Shown here: positions 10,884 through 22,863 of the stretch, piece by piece | Layout of the letters: every line of letters starts with the position of its first letter | Position numbering within the stretch: the first letter of the stretch is position 1 | Assembly (NCBI GenBank): GCA_019454045.1 | Contig: SKCR01038157.1 | Location: 558,001-622,000, forward strand | Direction: 5' to 3' | DNA: 64,000 bases | DNA from: Zanthoxylum bungeanum | Taxonomy: Eukaryota > Streptophyta > Magnoliopsida > Sapindales > Rutaceae | Translations under genes and position numbers: made by a program | Notes under the pieces: generated by a model | What the model was told of the DNA's origin: nothing | The model's database searches: none | Seen by the model: only the letters and a program-made list of their open reading frames with translations

Positions 10884-12290
10884 CGTACCATGCTAACTCA
10901 TAGTTTTAAAGCCGCCATAGATACTCGTTGGGTTAGAGAAGAAGGAAGGCTCGTCAAAAGACCGTTAGCGAACATGAGTGAGTCCGATAATGAGGGTTAT
11001 CACATGGATCAGCTAGAGACTAATCTCACTAAGATTACCAAGCAGTTGCAAGCTTTGACCGCCGCTGTGGCCAATATGGCAGTGCCCTGTGCAGGAAGGG
11101 CATAAAGCTCTGATAATGTCAGGCGTGAAGAGCCTCCGAACATGATGAGTGATGAGATCCATGTTTTTGATGATGACATGGCTGAGTATGCCGCGGGAAG
11201 GGTAGTCGGGTCTCAGGCCGAGTTACAGAAACTCAGGGATCAGGTAGAGTCAGTTACCCGTAAGATGAGGGGTAAGCATGATGACCTACTACACTACGAG
11301 GCGATGGCTTTCGAGGAACAGATGCCTTCCCAGTTCAAGATGCCTGACATAGCCAAGTTCAACGGGAACATGGATCTGAGGGTGCATATCCGACAGTATG
11401 TTTCTGTGATTAGTTCAGTGGGCCTGTCGAAGCGTCAGGTTAAGAAGATGTTCGGGATGTCGCTCTAGGGGGCACCCATGGTGTGGTATCATGGCCTTGA
11501 GAGGAAGGTCAATGATGATTGGAGGGAATTGGCGGAGGCCTTTCTGAATCAGTATGTCACGGATTTGGAGATCGACTTGTCGCTCCGCAACTTGGAGAAT
11601 ACCAAGCTGAAGCCGGATGAGAGCTTCAAGGATTATGTAGATCGTTGGAGAAGCCATCTTTTGAAAATGCAGACTCGGCCCTCGGAGAAGGACCAGATCA
11701 CGATGATCATCAAAGGTACTAAGCCTTTTATTTACGGCAAGCTGAGGATGATGAACTCTATGATTGGCGACTTTCGACAGTTGAGGGAGACTGTTATGGA
11801 CATTGAGGAGGAATAAGCTGAGAATAGGAAGTTCTATGGCTAGAATAGAAGGACTATTGTGGGGCCTTCTGAGACCAAGCCCGCTACTGCTGAGGTCACT
11901 GCCGTCATAAATAGGCGATTCTCCAACCTTGGTAAACCTCTGTCAAATGTGTTTGAGAAGTTGAAATGACAAAGACTCCTGAATCCTTTAGAACCTATAC
12001 CAATTCCGGACCTTGTGCCACACTATTTTAACTTAAACCAATATTGTCACTTCCACCAGTAGAAAGGCCACGAAACAGACAAATGCGCCCGCCTCAGGCA
12101 TGAGTTCCAAAACCTCATTGACGCTCATAAGATACCCGACCCAGAAAAAGAACAACCCAACACACACAGAAATACCCTACCTAACTACCACTCTGTTCCA
12201 CCACCCACCTACATGATCAACTCGGGCCTACCCGAAAGCTTTGTCCTCCAAACTCTCAACCGCCAAGCTTCTTGCATGGGGATGTGGGGA
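10884..12290 (+). pseudogene. Tat/Ogre-like gag with six in-frame stops
   Basis: A single uninterrupted plus-strand frame reads as Tat-lineage gag: PSQFKMPDIAKFNGNMD, the MVWYHGLE block, KLKPDESFKDYVDRWR, and a zinc-knuckle-like CHFHQxKGHETDKCARLRHE near 12,050. It is broken only by stops at 11,103, 11,466, 11,814, 11,841, 11,967 and 12,060. Several fit C-to-T change (for example HQ-stop-KGHE, where family members have Gln). There are no frameshifts in this stretch. The 5' part is separated by the Athila-1 insertion at 10,884. Pol is absent: the frame runs directly into 3' UTR-like sequence after about 12,290, so an internal deletion removed it. Confidence 0.82.
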
Positions 12291-13524
12291 TGGCAGCAGT
12301 GAAGAACCATAGGCCAAGGTAGAAGGCAATGTTGTAGACAGTGAAGATGTTTTCCCTAGTTTATTTAATTACAATCCTGCATTTTTTTTAATAAAGACAT
12401 TGATTTTGCCTACATGTTCGAGTCTTTTCCTCAATAGTTAAGCATGAGTCCGATGATGAAATTGTTTGCTTTAGGGTGAAACCTTAGAAACGATAAGTGC
12501 GAGATGTGCTCTCATCTGATGTTTTGAGTAGTTGATCTCGGTTAGACTCGGGAGCACTTAATTATAGGATCTTAGCGGTGAAAGCCTGAGTAGTCGGCAA
12601 GATGACTAGTTGAAGAGAGTACGGATTAATGAATGATCGTTCGCTTAGATGTCCATCATGGCTTACTTGTGTTACGATATGTGGTATGGTTGGAAACAAA
12701 AGAAAAGTCTATAAAGAAGAAAATATAAACCACCAATAACCGATAAGCGTGAAGCTACCCATAGGCGAGTATTAGGACCACCATGAGGAGAAATGCTACC
12801 TTAAAGGGTAAGTGTGTAAAAAAAAGGAAGATGAAAAAGAGACGAAAGAAAAGGAAAAGAAAATCATATCACATTGAGTACGGATAAGTAATTACAGAGC
12901 ATGATCAAGACATCTAAGTTAGTTTGACCCCTCGATCTCATTCTTTGAAACAAAATCATTGAGTTGGCTTACCCACGGATCAAACTGTAAAAGAACCTTA
13001 TCAAACACACACTTTGAGTCTGGTTCAGATCATTTATTCAAACAGTTGAATTTGAGTTACATCAAGTACTTTGAAGGTTCTCTGGTTTCGACAATAGGCA
13101 TCCTTTGAGGGCAATAATATGTATAACTATTGGGACTATTTCGTAAAAGGCAATATAGTATGTTGATATGGAACGTCACATCACATGATCTACTTTGACC
13201 TAGTGCAAGTAGAAAATAGCAGAAAGATAAACCAAGTGTGGGGGCGACCAGTCTACCACCTCGCGAATAAGGGACGTAATGTAATCTTGAGTCATGGGAT
13301 CAAAGAAAACTGAGCAATCACCAGAAGAGAACTGACAAAATGAATCTGTAAGCATGCCCAGGGGGCGACCAAAGACATTAGTAGGCGAAGGGCGCCAGAG
13401 AACACATGGAAGACCTAACACAGCGGAATAGGAAACACATCCATGCATACATGCATACACGTCACATGCATGCAATCTTTGTCTTATTTTTTCGCAGGTT
13501 TTGAAGAAAAGCGGCAAAAACAAA
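12291..13524 (+). other. Tat-like element 3' untranslated region
   Basis: No gene is supported. The sequence follows the truncated gag and leads into the 25-bp array and the LTR in the same element. It is purine-rich around 12,820-12,870. Confidence 0.5.
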
Positions 13525-14070
13525 CAATTCGGGAATAAGACCCACAACTCAAATCGGGAACAAGACCCGGAACTTTATTCGGGAACAAGATCCAAAACTC
13601 AATTCGGGAACAAGACCTGCAACTCTATTCGGGAACAAGACCTACAACTCAATTCGGGAACAAGACCCACAACTCAAATCGGGAACAAGACCCGCAACTT
13701 TATTCAGGAACAAGACCTACAACTCAATTCGGGAACAAGACCCACAACTCAAATCGGGAACAAGACCCGCAATTTTATTCGGGAACAAGACCCACAACTC
13801 AAATCGGAAACAAGACCCACAACTCAGTTCAGGAACAAGACCCGCAACTCAATTCGGGAACAAGACCCACAACTCAAATCGGGAACAAGACCCACAAGAT
13901 CCTCAGCTCAATCCGGGAACAAGACCCTCAGCTCAATCCGGGAACAAGACCCTCAGCTCAATTCGGGAACAATACCCTCAGCTCAATTCGGGAAAAGACC
14001 CACAATTCAAATTGGGAACAAGACCCACAACTCAGTTCGGGAACAAAATCCACTCGGTGGTTCGGGAACA
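13525..14070 (+). repeat. 25-bp tandem array, about 20 copies, in the Tat-like 3' UTR
   Basis: Consensus unit near TTCGGGAACAAGACCCACAACTCAA. Because 25 is not a multiple of 3, the frame rotates and the array reads as a 209-codon ORF with a 25-residue period; that ORF is an artefact. Variable arrays just upstream of the 3' LTR are known in Tat-lineage elements and can seed satellites. Confidence 0.9.
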
Positions 14071-14346
14071 ATACCCAGGGGTCACAGCGCCTCGCCATCA
14101 ATCTCAACTCAAGTAACAGCTCAAAAATGAGCCATCTCTCATCAATAACGGTTTGGGAATGAACCATCTTTCATCAAGTAACGGTTCGGAATGAACCAGT
14201 GGTCAAGCACCTCGTCACTATCAACTCGGTTTAAAGCGTCTCAGAACAACCGATAAGTTCGGCAACAGCTCGCGAGTCAGGTAAGTAAAAAATGCATGCA
14301 TGACATTGATAGAATTGTCACTGTTACACACTGCACAAGTCTCATC

Positions 14347-14360
14347 AAAGTAGGGGTGAC
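14347..14360 (+). other. Polypurine tract of the Tat-like element
   Basis: AAAGTAGGGGTGAC directly precedes the LTR start TGTAGACACTTTTATT. The pair is typical of Tat/Ogre elements. Confidence 0.75.
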
Positions 14361-17300
14361 TGTAGACACTTTTATTTTTGCATGAAAGCCCAATGATGAG
14401 CCTCGTATGGATGCACTACCCGATAAGTTGCGGAAGTCGCTGGAAACGGACGTCGGAAGGAAAAATTTTAAAAATAAATACATCAATAAATTTAACTCGC
14501 TAATTGGCTTCGGATTCGCCCGATTAATCTCTGTTTTAAAATATTAAGCCTCGGCCCAAAACCCCTGCACCCATCCAAAGCCCATTTCGCCCAAGCCCAA
14601 TCCAACAATAATTAAAATATTTAAAACACATGTCACAAATTAAATTAAATCCAATTAAATTAAATTATATCAAATCCAATTAAAATCAAAACAATCTCAT
14701 TCCTAAATTAAATAAATCCCTTCCTAATTTAAATAAACCACTCACCAAATCAAAGATATTCCTCACAAAAAATACACAAATTCTTTTCTAAATAACTTGA
14801 TTAAATATACCCCCACCAAAATTACATGATTTATTTCCCTTAATAACTTAATGTATCCATTTATTACTTGATTCATTTCCTTCTTGAAAATCCATGCACA
14901 AAGAAACTCTGATACACCATTATAAAAACATGACAAAAATCAAACCCTAAAACTCTTTCATTGTCTCTCATTCACGGCAACACAAACAAAAAATACAAAC
15001 TCTTCTTCACTCGTTCTCACTCCTGACGGCTTACACAAAAATTCACAAAGAAAATCACCTATCGGCCTCTCTCTCTTCCATCTCTCTCAATCATAATTCC
15101 CCTCTCTCTTTAGGAACAACTTACGGCATTCACCAAAGTAGATAAACCATAAACACTTCACAAAGAAACAAAAATCCTTTTTCCCTTAGAGATTCACGGC
15201 ACCACCCAAAAAAAAAAAAAAAAACCTAAAAAAGGCTAATCATATCGCCTCTCTCACCTACTGGTCTCTCTCTCTCATCAACTCTCAGCCATCATCACCC
15301 TCTTTTCTCTCCCCCGGCCGACAAACACACACATATGGCAACTACCCACGTAAACTACAAAAAACCCTAAGCTAACATATTATCATTCTCTCAACCTCTC
15401 GACAGCCCACCAAAAAGACCCTCATCGGCAACCCTTCAACACATGCACTCAGAAGTCACACTCACACACAGCCACACGACTTCAACACACAGACACATCG
15501 ACAAAACAAAAAATACACAACCCACTCGACAAAGACACAAACCATCACATCCCCTTTCACAAACAAACTGACACACACAGTTCACACATAAACACATCCC
15601 CCACACCACCGATTGAAACAAAATAACAAAATTGTCTCCACTCACACAAATAGACACGCACGTGAAGACACCTTGCACGTCCCTTCAGCCAACAAAACGC
15701 ACACACAAACTGACTCACTCACTGCCGAGAACAAACTGCCAAAACACACACATAACCGAATGAGAATACAGACAAAACAGCCCCAAAAACAGTCCAAACC
15801 AATCCACAAAACAGTCTAAAAAAGTCCATAAAACAGTCCAGAAAATGGTGATCCAAAACATAATCTGAAACGGTGAAGGAAAAATAATCCAAATCAGTGA
15901 ACCGGAAAAGCTACGGAGCATTAACCATTCCGGCGACGGCGTAACACATTTCCAAGAAGCGACTTAGAAGGTAAGACCTGAGGGCGCCCTTTTGTTATTT
16001 TTTTATTCATCTTTTCAATTATCTATTGTCATTTCCTTGCATGCATCATTATGTTTTACGTGTATTTTCATTTATGTTGAGTTAATGATTGTGTGCTATC
16101 TCTTGCGGTATATCGAATGGAAACCCAGACGTAAATTTCGTAGCCGAATCTGAATGGACGATAGTGCGGTCTGTACTTGGGATACAATTCCACATACCGC
16201 TTGAGAAACTTTCAAGCACATGTTTACTTTTGTTATTTAATTTTATGTTCATTTGTTGTTTGTGTTTATGCATTTTTTCTTTATTTAAGCATTGTAGATG
16301 TTGGCCTTGGTCGCATCTCTTTTATTATTCTGTTATTTACTTTCTGCATGTTATTGCTTTATTTATTTATGTATTGTTAATTTAGTGCGCATGGGCTAAT
16401 CATGATGGATTAAAGGTCATCTATTCGAGGGAAATGCCTAAAGGCTACCTTTACCACAACGTTTTGTCGCGCCGGACAAAGTATACTTGGTTGAATGTAA
16501 AATACGTTCAATCAGGCATACGAGGTCCCATATAGATTTTGGCCTTGGTCACATCTCTTTTATTTAATTATGCATTGTTGCTTGATGCGCATGGGCTAAT
16601 TACGTTGGTTTAAATGTCCTCTATTTGAGGGAGAAAATGCCTAAAATGCTACCTTTACCACAATATTTTTGCCGCGCCCTTCCCCTATTGACTTTGCTAT
16701 CCATCTTTGTTTTGGTTGTTGTTTTACATCTTTTCATTTTTGCATTCGTGTCATGTTTATGTTTGAGTGTTTGCTTCTAACGGTATATCGAATGGAAACT
16801 CGGACATAAATTCGGTAGCCGAATCTGAATGGACGGTAATGCGGTCTGTACTTGGGATACAACTCCGCGTATCGCTTGAGCAACATTCATACATGTTTGA
16901 TGTTTCCGTGTCATTTTAGATACCACTTTGGTAATCTCGTTCGAACACGTTATCAAACGCTACTCGAACGCATGCATTCTGTTTACCGTTCGAACGCGTT
17001 CTCAAACATGCATTCTGTTTACCGTTCGAACACGTTCTCAAACGCTCCACGAACGTGCATGCAGTAGGTCAACTTCTTTTCCTCATATTTCGTGCATGTT
17101 TGCTTATTTAAGTCATTTCTTTCGCATTGCATAATTAACCATATCACTTCATTAGTGACGCTTTTACCGTTATTAATTATTCATATTTTCGCATTTATTT
17201 ATTTGATATGTTCATGAGATTGTGTGCTCGCTTTTATTATTAATGCCTTCGTAGTTGTTATTAGTTACACTATTGCGCTTCATCGTTTAATACGTTTATG

Positions 17301-17520
17301 AATTTTGCATTTTGCCTTCATTTTTTTTATTTACGATTATAGGTGTGCAATCTTGTGTGTTGATTACATTATCTTGCATGTGTTACATAAGACTTGGTTA
17401 TACTATTGCATAAATCTTTTCATTACAATTGGCATAAGTAAGGGACCATTCCGAACTCAACGGTTTGAGGTCTTCCCTTGCGAGGGGTGAGTGCAGCCTT
17501 AAATCATTTCTCAGTTCACA
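14361..17520 (+). repeat. Tat/Ogre-like LTR (3,160 bp)
   Basis: Starts TGTAGACAC after a polypurine tract and ends TTCACA five bases before a TGGCGACTCC primer site. A TATA box (TATAAAA, 14,921-14,927) suggests about 560 bases of U3 and a long, CT- and CA-rich R/U5. Internal direct repeats: 16,106-16,225 with 16,781-16,900 (CGGTATATCGAATGG start), and 16,386-16,478 with 16,587-16,680. Short repeats of GTTCGAACACGTTCTCAAAC lie at 16,930-17,055. Confidence 0.82.
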
Positions 17521-17525
17521 TTGGG

Positions 17526-17640
17526 TGGCGACTCCATTTTATCTCTTCGGTTTAGTCCCCCACGGGCTACTCCGTACTCCCGACCGGGCCGCGAGGCCGG
17601 GACAGCGTCGCCGATTTCTGTGTTCAACACCACTACATAA
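17526..17640 (+). other. Primer site and leader after the Tat-like LTR
   Basis: TGGCGACTCC at 17,526 matches the start of the tRNA-Arg-type primer site of Tat/Ogre elements, with decay after it. A GC-rich leader (CCGACCGGGCCGCGAGGCCG) follows to about 17,630, where copia sequence takes over. The LTR is therefore followed by a 5' leader even though it is preceded by a 3' end. Confidence 0.6.
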
Positions 17641-17754
17641 TCATCCACAGATCAGGATGACGACAGACCTCCAGAAACCAGTGAACCTCAAGTATGAAGA
17701 TATGAGCAATGTCGGATTCTATCAACCACATACTCATGATCTGACTATATTTTG

Positions 17755-17951
17755 ATTATTGACGAGGGGGAGCCAGAAAATTTCAAGGAAGTTGTATCTC
17801 ATAAAGACAATGGAAAATGGCTGCAAGCAATGCAAGATGAAATATAATCTCTGCAAAAGAATCATACTTATGAGATATCCAAGCTCCCACAAGACAAAAA
17901 GGCACTGAAGAATAAATGTGTGTTTAAGCTGAAGAAAGATGGCAGTGGAAA
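17755..17951 (+). pseudogene. copia RT, N-terminal piece
   Basis: Reads DEGEPENFKEVVSHKDNGKW, then MQDEI, a stop, and KNKCVFKLKKDGSGN, the well-known start of plant copia RT. It ends at the CACTA insertion point. Confidence 0.85.
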
Positions 17952-20256
17952 CACTACAAGAAATTACAGTTTTAGGGACGGAATTTAGCGACGGAATATT
18001 CCGTTTCAAAATTTAACGACCAAATTGAAACGGATAATGAAATTAGGGACGAAATTTAGCGACAAAAAAAGTTTCATCTACAAATTAGAGACGGAAATAA
18101 ACTTTCGTCGCTAATTAGAAATAAATTATTATTCCGTCGCTAATTTCATCTAGAAACAAAATTTTTCCGTCGTTATTCCATCGCTAATTAGAAACGGAAT
18201 TATTATTTCGTCGCTAAATAGAAACATAATCTTTATTCCGTCGCTAATTTTAAATTTTCATTTTCATTTTAATTTAATTTCTAATTTCCAAAACTATTGG
18301 TAATTAATAACGGAATTTTTCCGTCGCTAATTAGAAACAGAATTAAAAATCCGTCTCTAAATAGATACATAATCTTTATTCCGTCGCTACTTTTAAATTT
18401 TCATTTTTATTTTAATTTTAATTGGTAATTAGAAACTTGATTTTTTTGTCGCTAATTAGAAACGGAAGTAAAATTCCGTCGCTAATTAGAAACGAAATTA
18501 AAAATCCGTCGCTAAATAGATACGAAATCTTTATTCCGTCGCTACTTTTAAATTTTCATTTTTATTTTAATTTTATTAGAAACAAAATTTTTCCGTCGCT
18601 AATTAGAAACGAAAGTAAAATTCCGTTGCTAATTAGAAACGAAATTAAAAATCTGTCGCTAAATAGATACGAAATCTTTATTTCGTCGCTACTTTTAAAT
18701 TTTCATTTTTAATTTAATTTAATTTCTAATTTCCAAAACTATTGGTAATTAGAAACATAATTTTTCCGTCGCTAATTAGAAACGTAAGTAAAATTCTGTC
18801 GCTAATTAGAAACGTAATTAAAAATCTGTCTCTAAATAGATACAAAATCTTTATTTCATCGCTACTTTTAAATTTTCATTTTAATTTTAATTGGTAAATA
18901 GAAACGGAATTTTTCCGCCGCTAATTAGAAACGAAAGTAAAATTCCGTCGCTAATTAGAAACAGAAATAAAAATCCGTAGCTAATTTTAAAATTTTAAAA
19001 CCCCACAAAAATTAAATCCTTTCGGCGCATTTTTTTTTTAAAAAAATAGAGACGGATTTACCGTCGCTAATTAGAAACGGAATGAAAATTCTGTAGCTAA
19101 TTAGAAACGGAATTGAAATTCCGTAGCTAATTTTAAAATTTTCAATCCCCCAAAAAATGCAATCCTTTCGGTGCCACTTTTTTTTTAGAAAAAATAAATA
19201 GAGACGAATTTTTCGTCGCTAATTAGAAACAGAATTAAAATTCCGTAGCTAATTTTTAAAATTTCCAATCCCTCCAAAATTTTCAAAAATTTACCGCCTT
19301 ACGAAAATTTCAAATGTCTATAAAATTTACAAATTTTCCTGCTTCTCATATCTTTTCCTCTATATATACACCACAATCTTTTTAACTCTCAACTTCAATA
19401 CATCATCCAAAATTTTCCTACTCAATTCCATATACCATCAAATTTTTTCATAACTCAACTCTCATTATCAATCTCTCATTTTTCTTATCTCCACTTTTAT
19501 AATTTCCTAAAAAACAAAAACTAATATATATTTTTTTTGGGTTTAAAGTGGAGTAAATGGATGGTGGTGTGTCGAAGCTTGCGGTGGACATTACGTTATC
19601 TTGTGGAATTGAAGATTTATATATAACATTAACAAAGTCAATTTTTTAAAATTTTCTACCATTCAAAAATTTTAAAATTTTCCCTTATATAAAATTTAAA
19701 AATTCACTCTCTCTACAATTTATAAATTTCTCACATCTATATAATTATAAAATTTCACACCCCTCTAAAATTTTTTCCTTTCTAAGATTTTAAAAGTTCC
19801 ATGCATCTTTAAAATTTTAAAATTTTAAAATTTCACGCCTCTCTAAAATTTTAAAATTTTCGTTTTTAATTTTTTTTTAAAATATATAGCTACGGAAATT
19901 CCGTCTCTAATTAGCAACATAATCTTTATTCCGTCACTAAATAGTGACAAAAAATTATGTGTCTATTTAGAGACGGAAATACTTTTGTCGTTAAATAGAA
20001 ACAGAATTTTCCGTCACTATTTAGAGACAGAATAATTTATGTCGCTCATTAGAGACGGAATTTCCGTCACTATATAGAGACGGAATAAAATTTCGTCGTT
20101 AATTTTAGCGACAGATGAAATATTTCCGTCGCTATTTTTTTTACGACCAACAAAATAGAGACGAAATTTTTTCGTCGCTATTCCATTGCTAGTGGTCAGT
20201 TAGCTACAGATTAGCTACAGATTTTTCCATCGCTATTTGACAATTTTCTTGTGGTG
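17952..20256. mobile_element. Non-autonomous CACTA (En/Spm-like) transposon, 2,305 bp
   Basis: Left end CACTACAAGAAATTACAG; right end, on the other strand, CACCACAAGAAAATTG; flanked by the 3-bp duplication AAA. Both sub-terminal regions are packed with direct and inverted copies of a TTAGCGACGGAA / TTCCGTCGCTAA motif, the likely transposase-binding arrays. No transposase ORF is present, so mobility would depend on an element elsewhere. The middle (about 19,340-19,640) is AT-rich without recognisable coding sequence. Confidence 0.9.
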
Positions 20257-20924
20257 AAACACAAAGTTCGGTTAGTAGTCAAATGATTCCAATAGAAAAA
20301 GGAAATCGACTTTGATCAAATTTTTTAACCAGATGTACAAATGATTTCTATCCGAGTTATCCTATGATTGTTTGCTAATTTGAACATAGAGCTTGAATAG
20401 ATGGATGTTAAGACATCATTTCTTCATGATGATCTATATGAAGAAATCTATATGGATCAGCCAAAATACTTCAAGGTTTCAGGAAAATAGAACCTTATTT
20501 GCAAGCTGAATAAGAGCTTGTACAGCCTCAAACAAGCACCAATACACTGGTACAAGAAGTTTTACTCGTTTATGGTGAGTCAAGGCTATAAAATAACTGC
20601 ACCAGACCATTGTGCTTACATTCAAAGGTTTCCGAATGAAATTTCGTTTTTTTTTATATGTGGATGACATGTTGATCGTTGGACAAGATGCAACGAAGAT
20701 CAGCCGCCTGAAAAATGAACTCTCTAAGTCTTTTGACATGAAAGACTTATGACCAACTCACAAATTTTGGGAATGTAAATAGTTTGAGACATACAGAACA
20801 AATGATTGTGGCTTTCACAAAAGAATTATATTGAACGGGTGATCATAAGATTCGATATACAAAATGCCAAAGCTGTAAGCATTCCACTAGCACATCACTT
20901 CAAACTAAGCAAGAGTTCGTACCC
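20257..20924 (+). pseudogene. copia RT, central piece
   Basis: Resumes with KHKVRLVVK after the CACTA element, then MDVKTSFLHDDLYEEIYMDQ (about 20,402), LICKLNKSLYSLKQAP and a decayed YVDDMLIVGQD region (about 20,655), followed by an FKLSKSSYP-like stretch at the Athila-2 boundary. It carries several stops and frameshifts. Confidence 0.85.
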
Positions 20925-22851
20925 TGGCCGGTGTAAACAAACACGTATAACGCAAGCGTACGTATCGTTCAAGTAGTATAAAAATATCGATCTCACGAGG
21001 ACTTAATTCCTACTGTTGTTATTAATTATTGATACTATTTATTTACATGTATCTAAATATATGGAGAAGGGAATTGATTGTTTTTAGTTGGTTGAATGTG
21101 GTTTTGCAAAATAAAATAAAAACAGACTCAAAAGAAAATACTAAGGAAAATAAAAGAAAAGACTCAAGGATCTAGGGTCTTGACTCCACACAATATTATT
21201 ATAAAGATGAATTTATTCTCTTATCTATGTGTAATAAATCAATTTGCTAACCTGGAACACGAAAATATGCAAAAGCCTCTGTCGATGGTCAGACGCAAAT
21301 ACCATGTATAACCCAATTGAACCATATTTCTATGTCAACCAAATTACCTGGATTCATTAAGATTAAGTTCCAATTATGGCTACCCCGCCCGACAGGTATA
21401 TGTCTACCCTGTAAGGAAATCTATTAAGGATTATCTATCCTCAAGAAGATCGCGGACTATTGAATCTAAGGCTGAAACCTAAAATCCCTATGTCTAGTTC
21501 ATTTTAAGTTTATCAAATCAATCTTATTGGTGATCAGCCAACAAGAAGCATTAAGCTTAAGACTCAATAAACAAACTAAAGAATTACCCATAAAAAGAAA
21601 ATCAATTATTAAGTGTGGATATTGTGTTTCATCATTTCCCTAGAATAAAAATAAAATGCTGGGGGTTAGAGGATTCACATTTAATATTTCTTATCTAGGA
21701 ATCTCACTTATTATAATATATAAATTATTTTATGTTCTACTTTCTCAGGAATTAATAATATTAAACATTTAAAACCAGCCATATAGGCAGTAATCCATTT
21801 AGTCCAACTACACCAGCCATATAGGCGGTAATTATTAAAGTAATTTATATTTAACCCGACCATATAGGCGGTAATAAAGTCTGATATTAATTAATCCGGT
21901 TAAATTATAATTTATAAATTATAATTAAGTGAGATTTACCTAGATAATTATATTAAAGGTTTCACCTTTTACCCCAGCGGAAATTTAACTACAAAACATA
22001 AAGTAAATAAATAAAAAGATGTAATAAAAACTAAAAATAAAAATACATAATTTTATTATTACAAAATTAGATGATTCCTATGAAATCAGGGAAAAAATCT
22101 CAAGAAAAGCACACCAAATGAAGTGAAGAAGGCCTGAATTATAGGCATTTTCGGCAACTGGCGTCGCAACGCGTAGGGTCTTGGCGTCGCGACGCCAGCA
22201 CGCGGCTTTGGTCCACGTGGGTTGACCACGCATGTTCTGTCAGCAGAATCTGGTGATGACACGTGTCACGCGGTGAAGGTGGTGCAATAAGAGGATGACA
22301 CGTGGCACACAGTGATTGGCTGATCTTTCGGTCAAATGAAAAGTTGACACGTGGCACGCGCTTAGGATCGGTCAAATGAGAGGTCGACACGTGGCAACAT
22401 GTGATTTGTCCAATATTCGATCTAATGAGAGATTGACACGTGGCACGCGCTTGATTTGGTCCAATGAGATTTTGACACGTGGCAGCCGGCGCATTTTAGC
22501 AGATCTTCTGTGATGATGACACGTGGCACAACGCACGTTAGCAAGGTTGGTGCACGTTAGCAAGTCCAATTTCTCAGATTCTGACACGTGTCCCTCGGTG
22601 CACGTTAGCATGGCCGGCTCACTTTAGGCGTCGCGACGCTGAAGGTCTTGGCGTCGCGACGCGGAAAAATTACAAATATGCCTTTTTTTCATTTTTTCTC
22701 TATTTTGTCTCCAAATTACTTCCAATGTTTTCCCAACTTTATTTATCTGCAAAATAACACAAAACACATCAAAACGTTCACAAAACTCGAGAAACTATAC
22801 AAAATATTAGGTTAGATGAGTGGGAAATAGTGATATAAATATCACTCATCA
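20925..22851 (-). repeat. Athila-2 3' LTR
   Basis: Runs from the left TACCC duplication to TGATGAGTGAT (minus strand) next to the polypurine tract. The terminal dinucleotide at 20,925 has diverged slightly (TGGCCGG against TGACCGG in the other LTR). It retains two GCGTCGCGACGC palindromes at each side of the G-box array, which the 5' LTR has partly lost. Confidence 0.92.
22255..22595 (-). promoter_or_regulatory. G-box array in Athila-2 3' LTR (eight copies)
   Basis: Eight ACACGTG motifs, mostly GACACGTGGCA, spaced about 40-50 bases, lie in U3 upstream of a TATA-like site near 22,138. ACACGTGGC is the ABRE/G-box core bound by plant bZIP and bHLH factors. A further CCACGTGG lies near 22,213. 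Confidence 0.8.
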
Positions 22852-22863
22852 CACCCCCAAACC
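22852..22863 (-). other. Polypurine tract of Athila-2
   Basis: Minus-strand GGTTTGGGGGTG precedes the LTR start TGATGAG, equivalent to 475-485 in Athila-1. Confidence 0.8.

Noticed and set aside
13501..14130. Long plus-strand ORF with a Gln/Thr/Asn-rich 25-residue period
   Set aside because: It is entirely explained by a 25-bp tandem array lacking stop triplets; the period in residues is three units, as expected from frame rotation.
20479..20739. Minus-strand 86-codon ORF
   Set aside because: Shadow of the copia RT on the plus strand.
22139..22611. Arg/Thr-rich minus-strand ORFs in the LTRs (also 27,916-28,422)
   Set aside because: They translate the G-box repeat array; repeated DNA words explain the peptide pattern.
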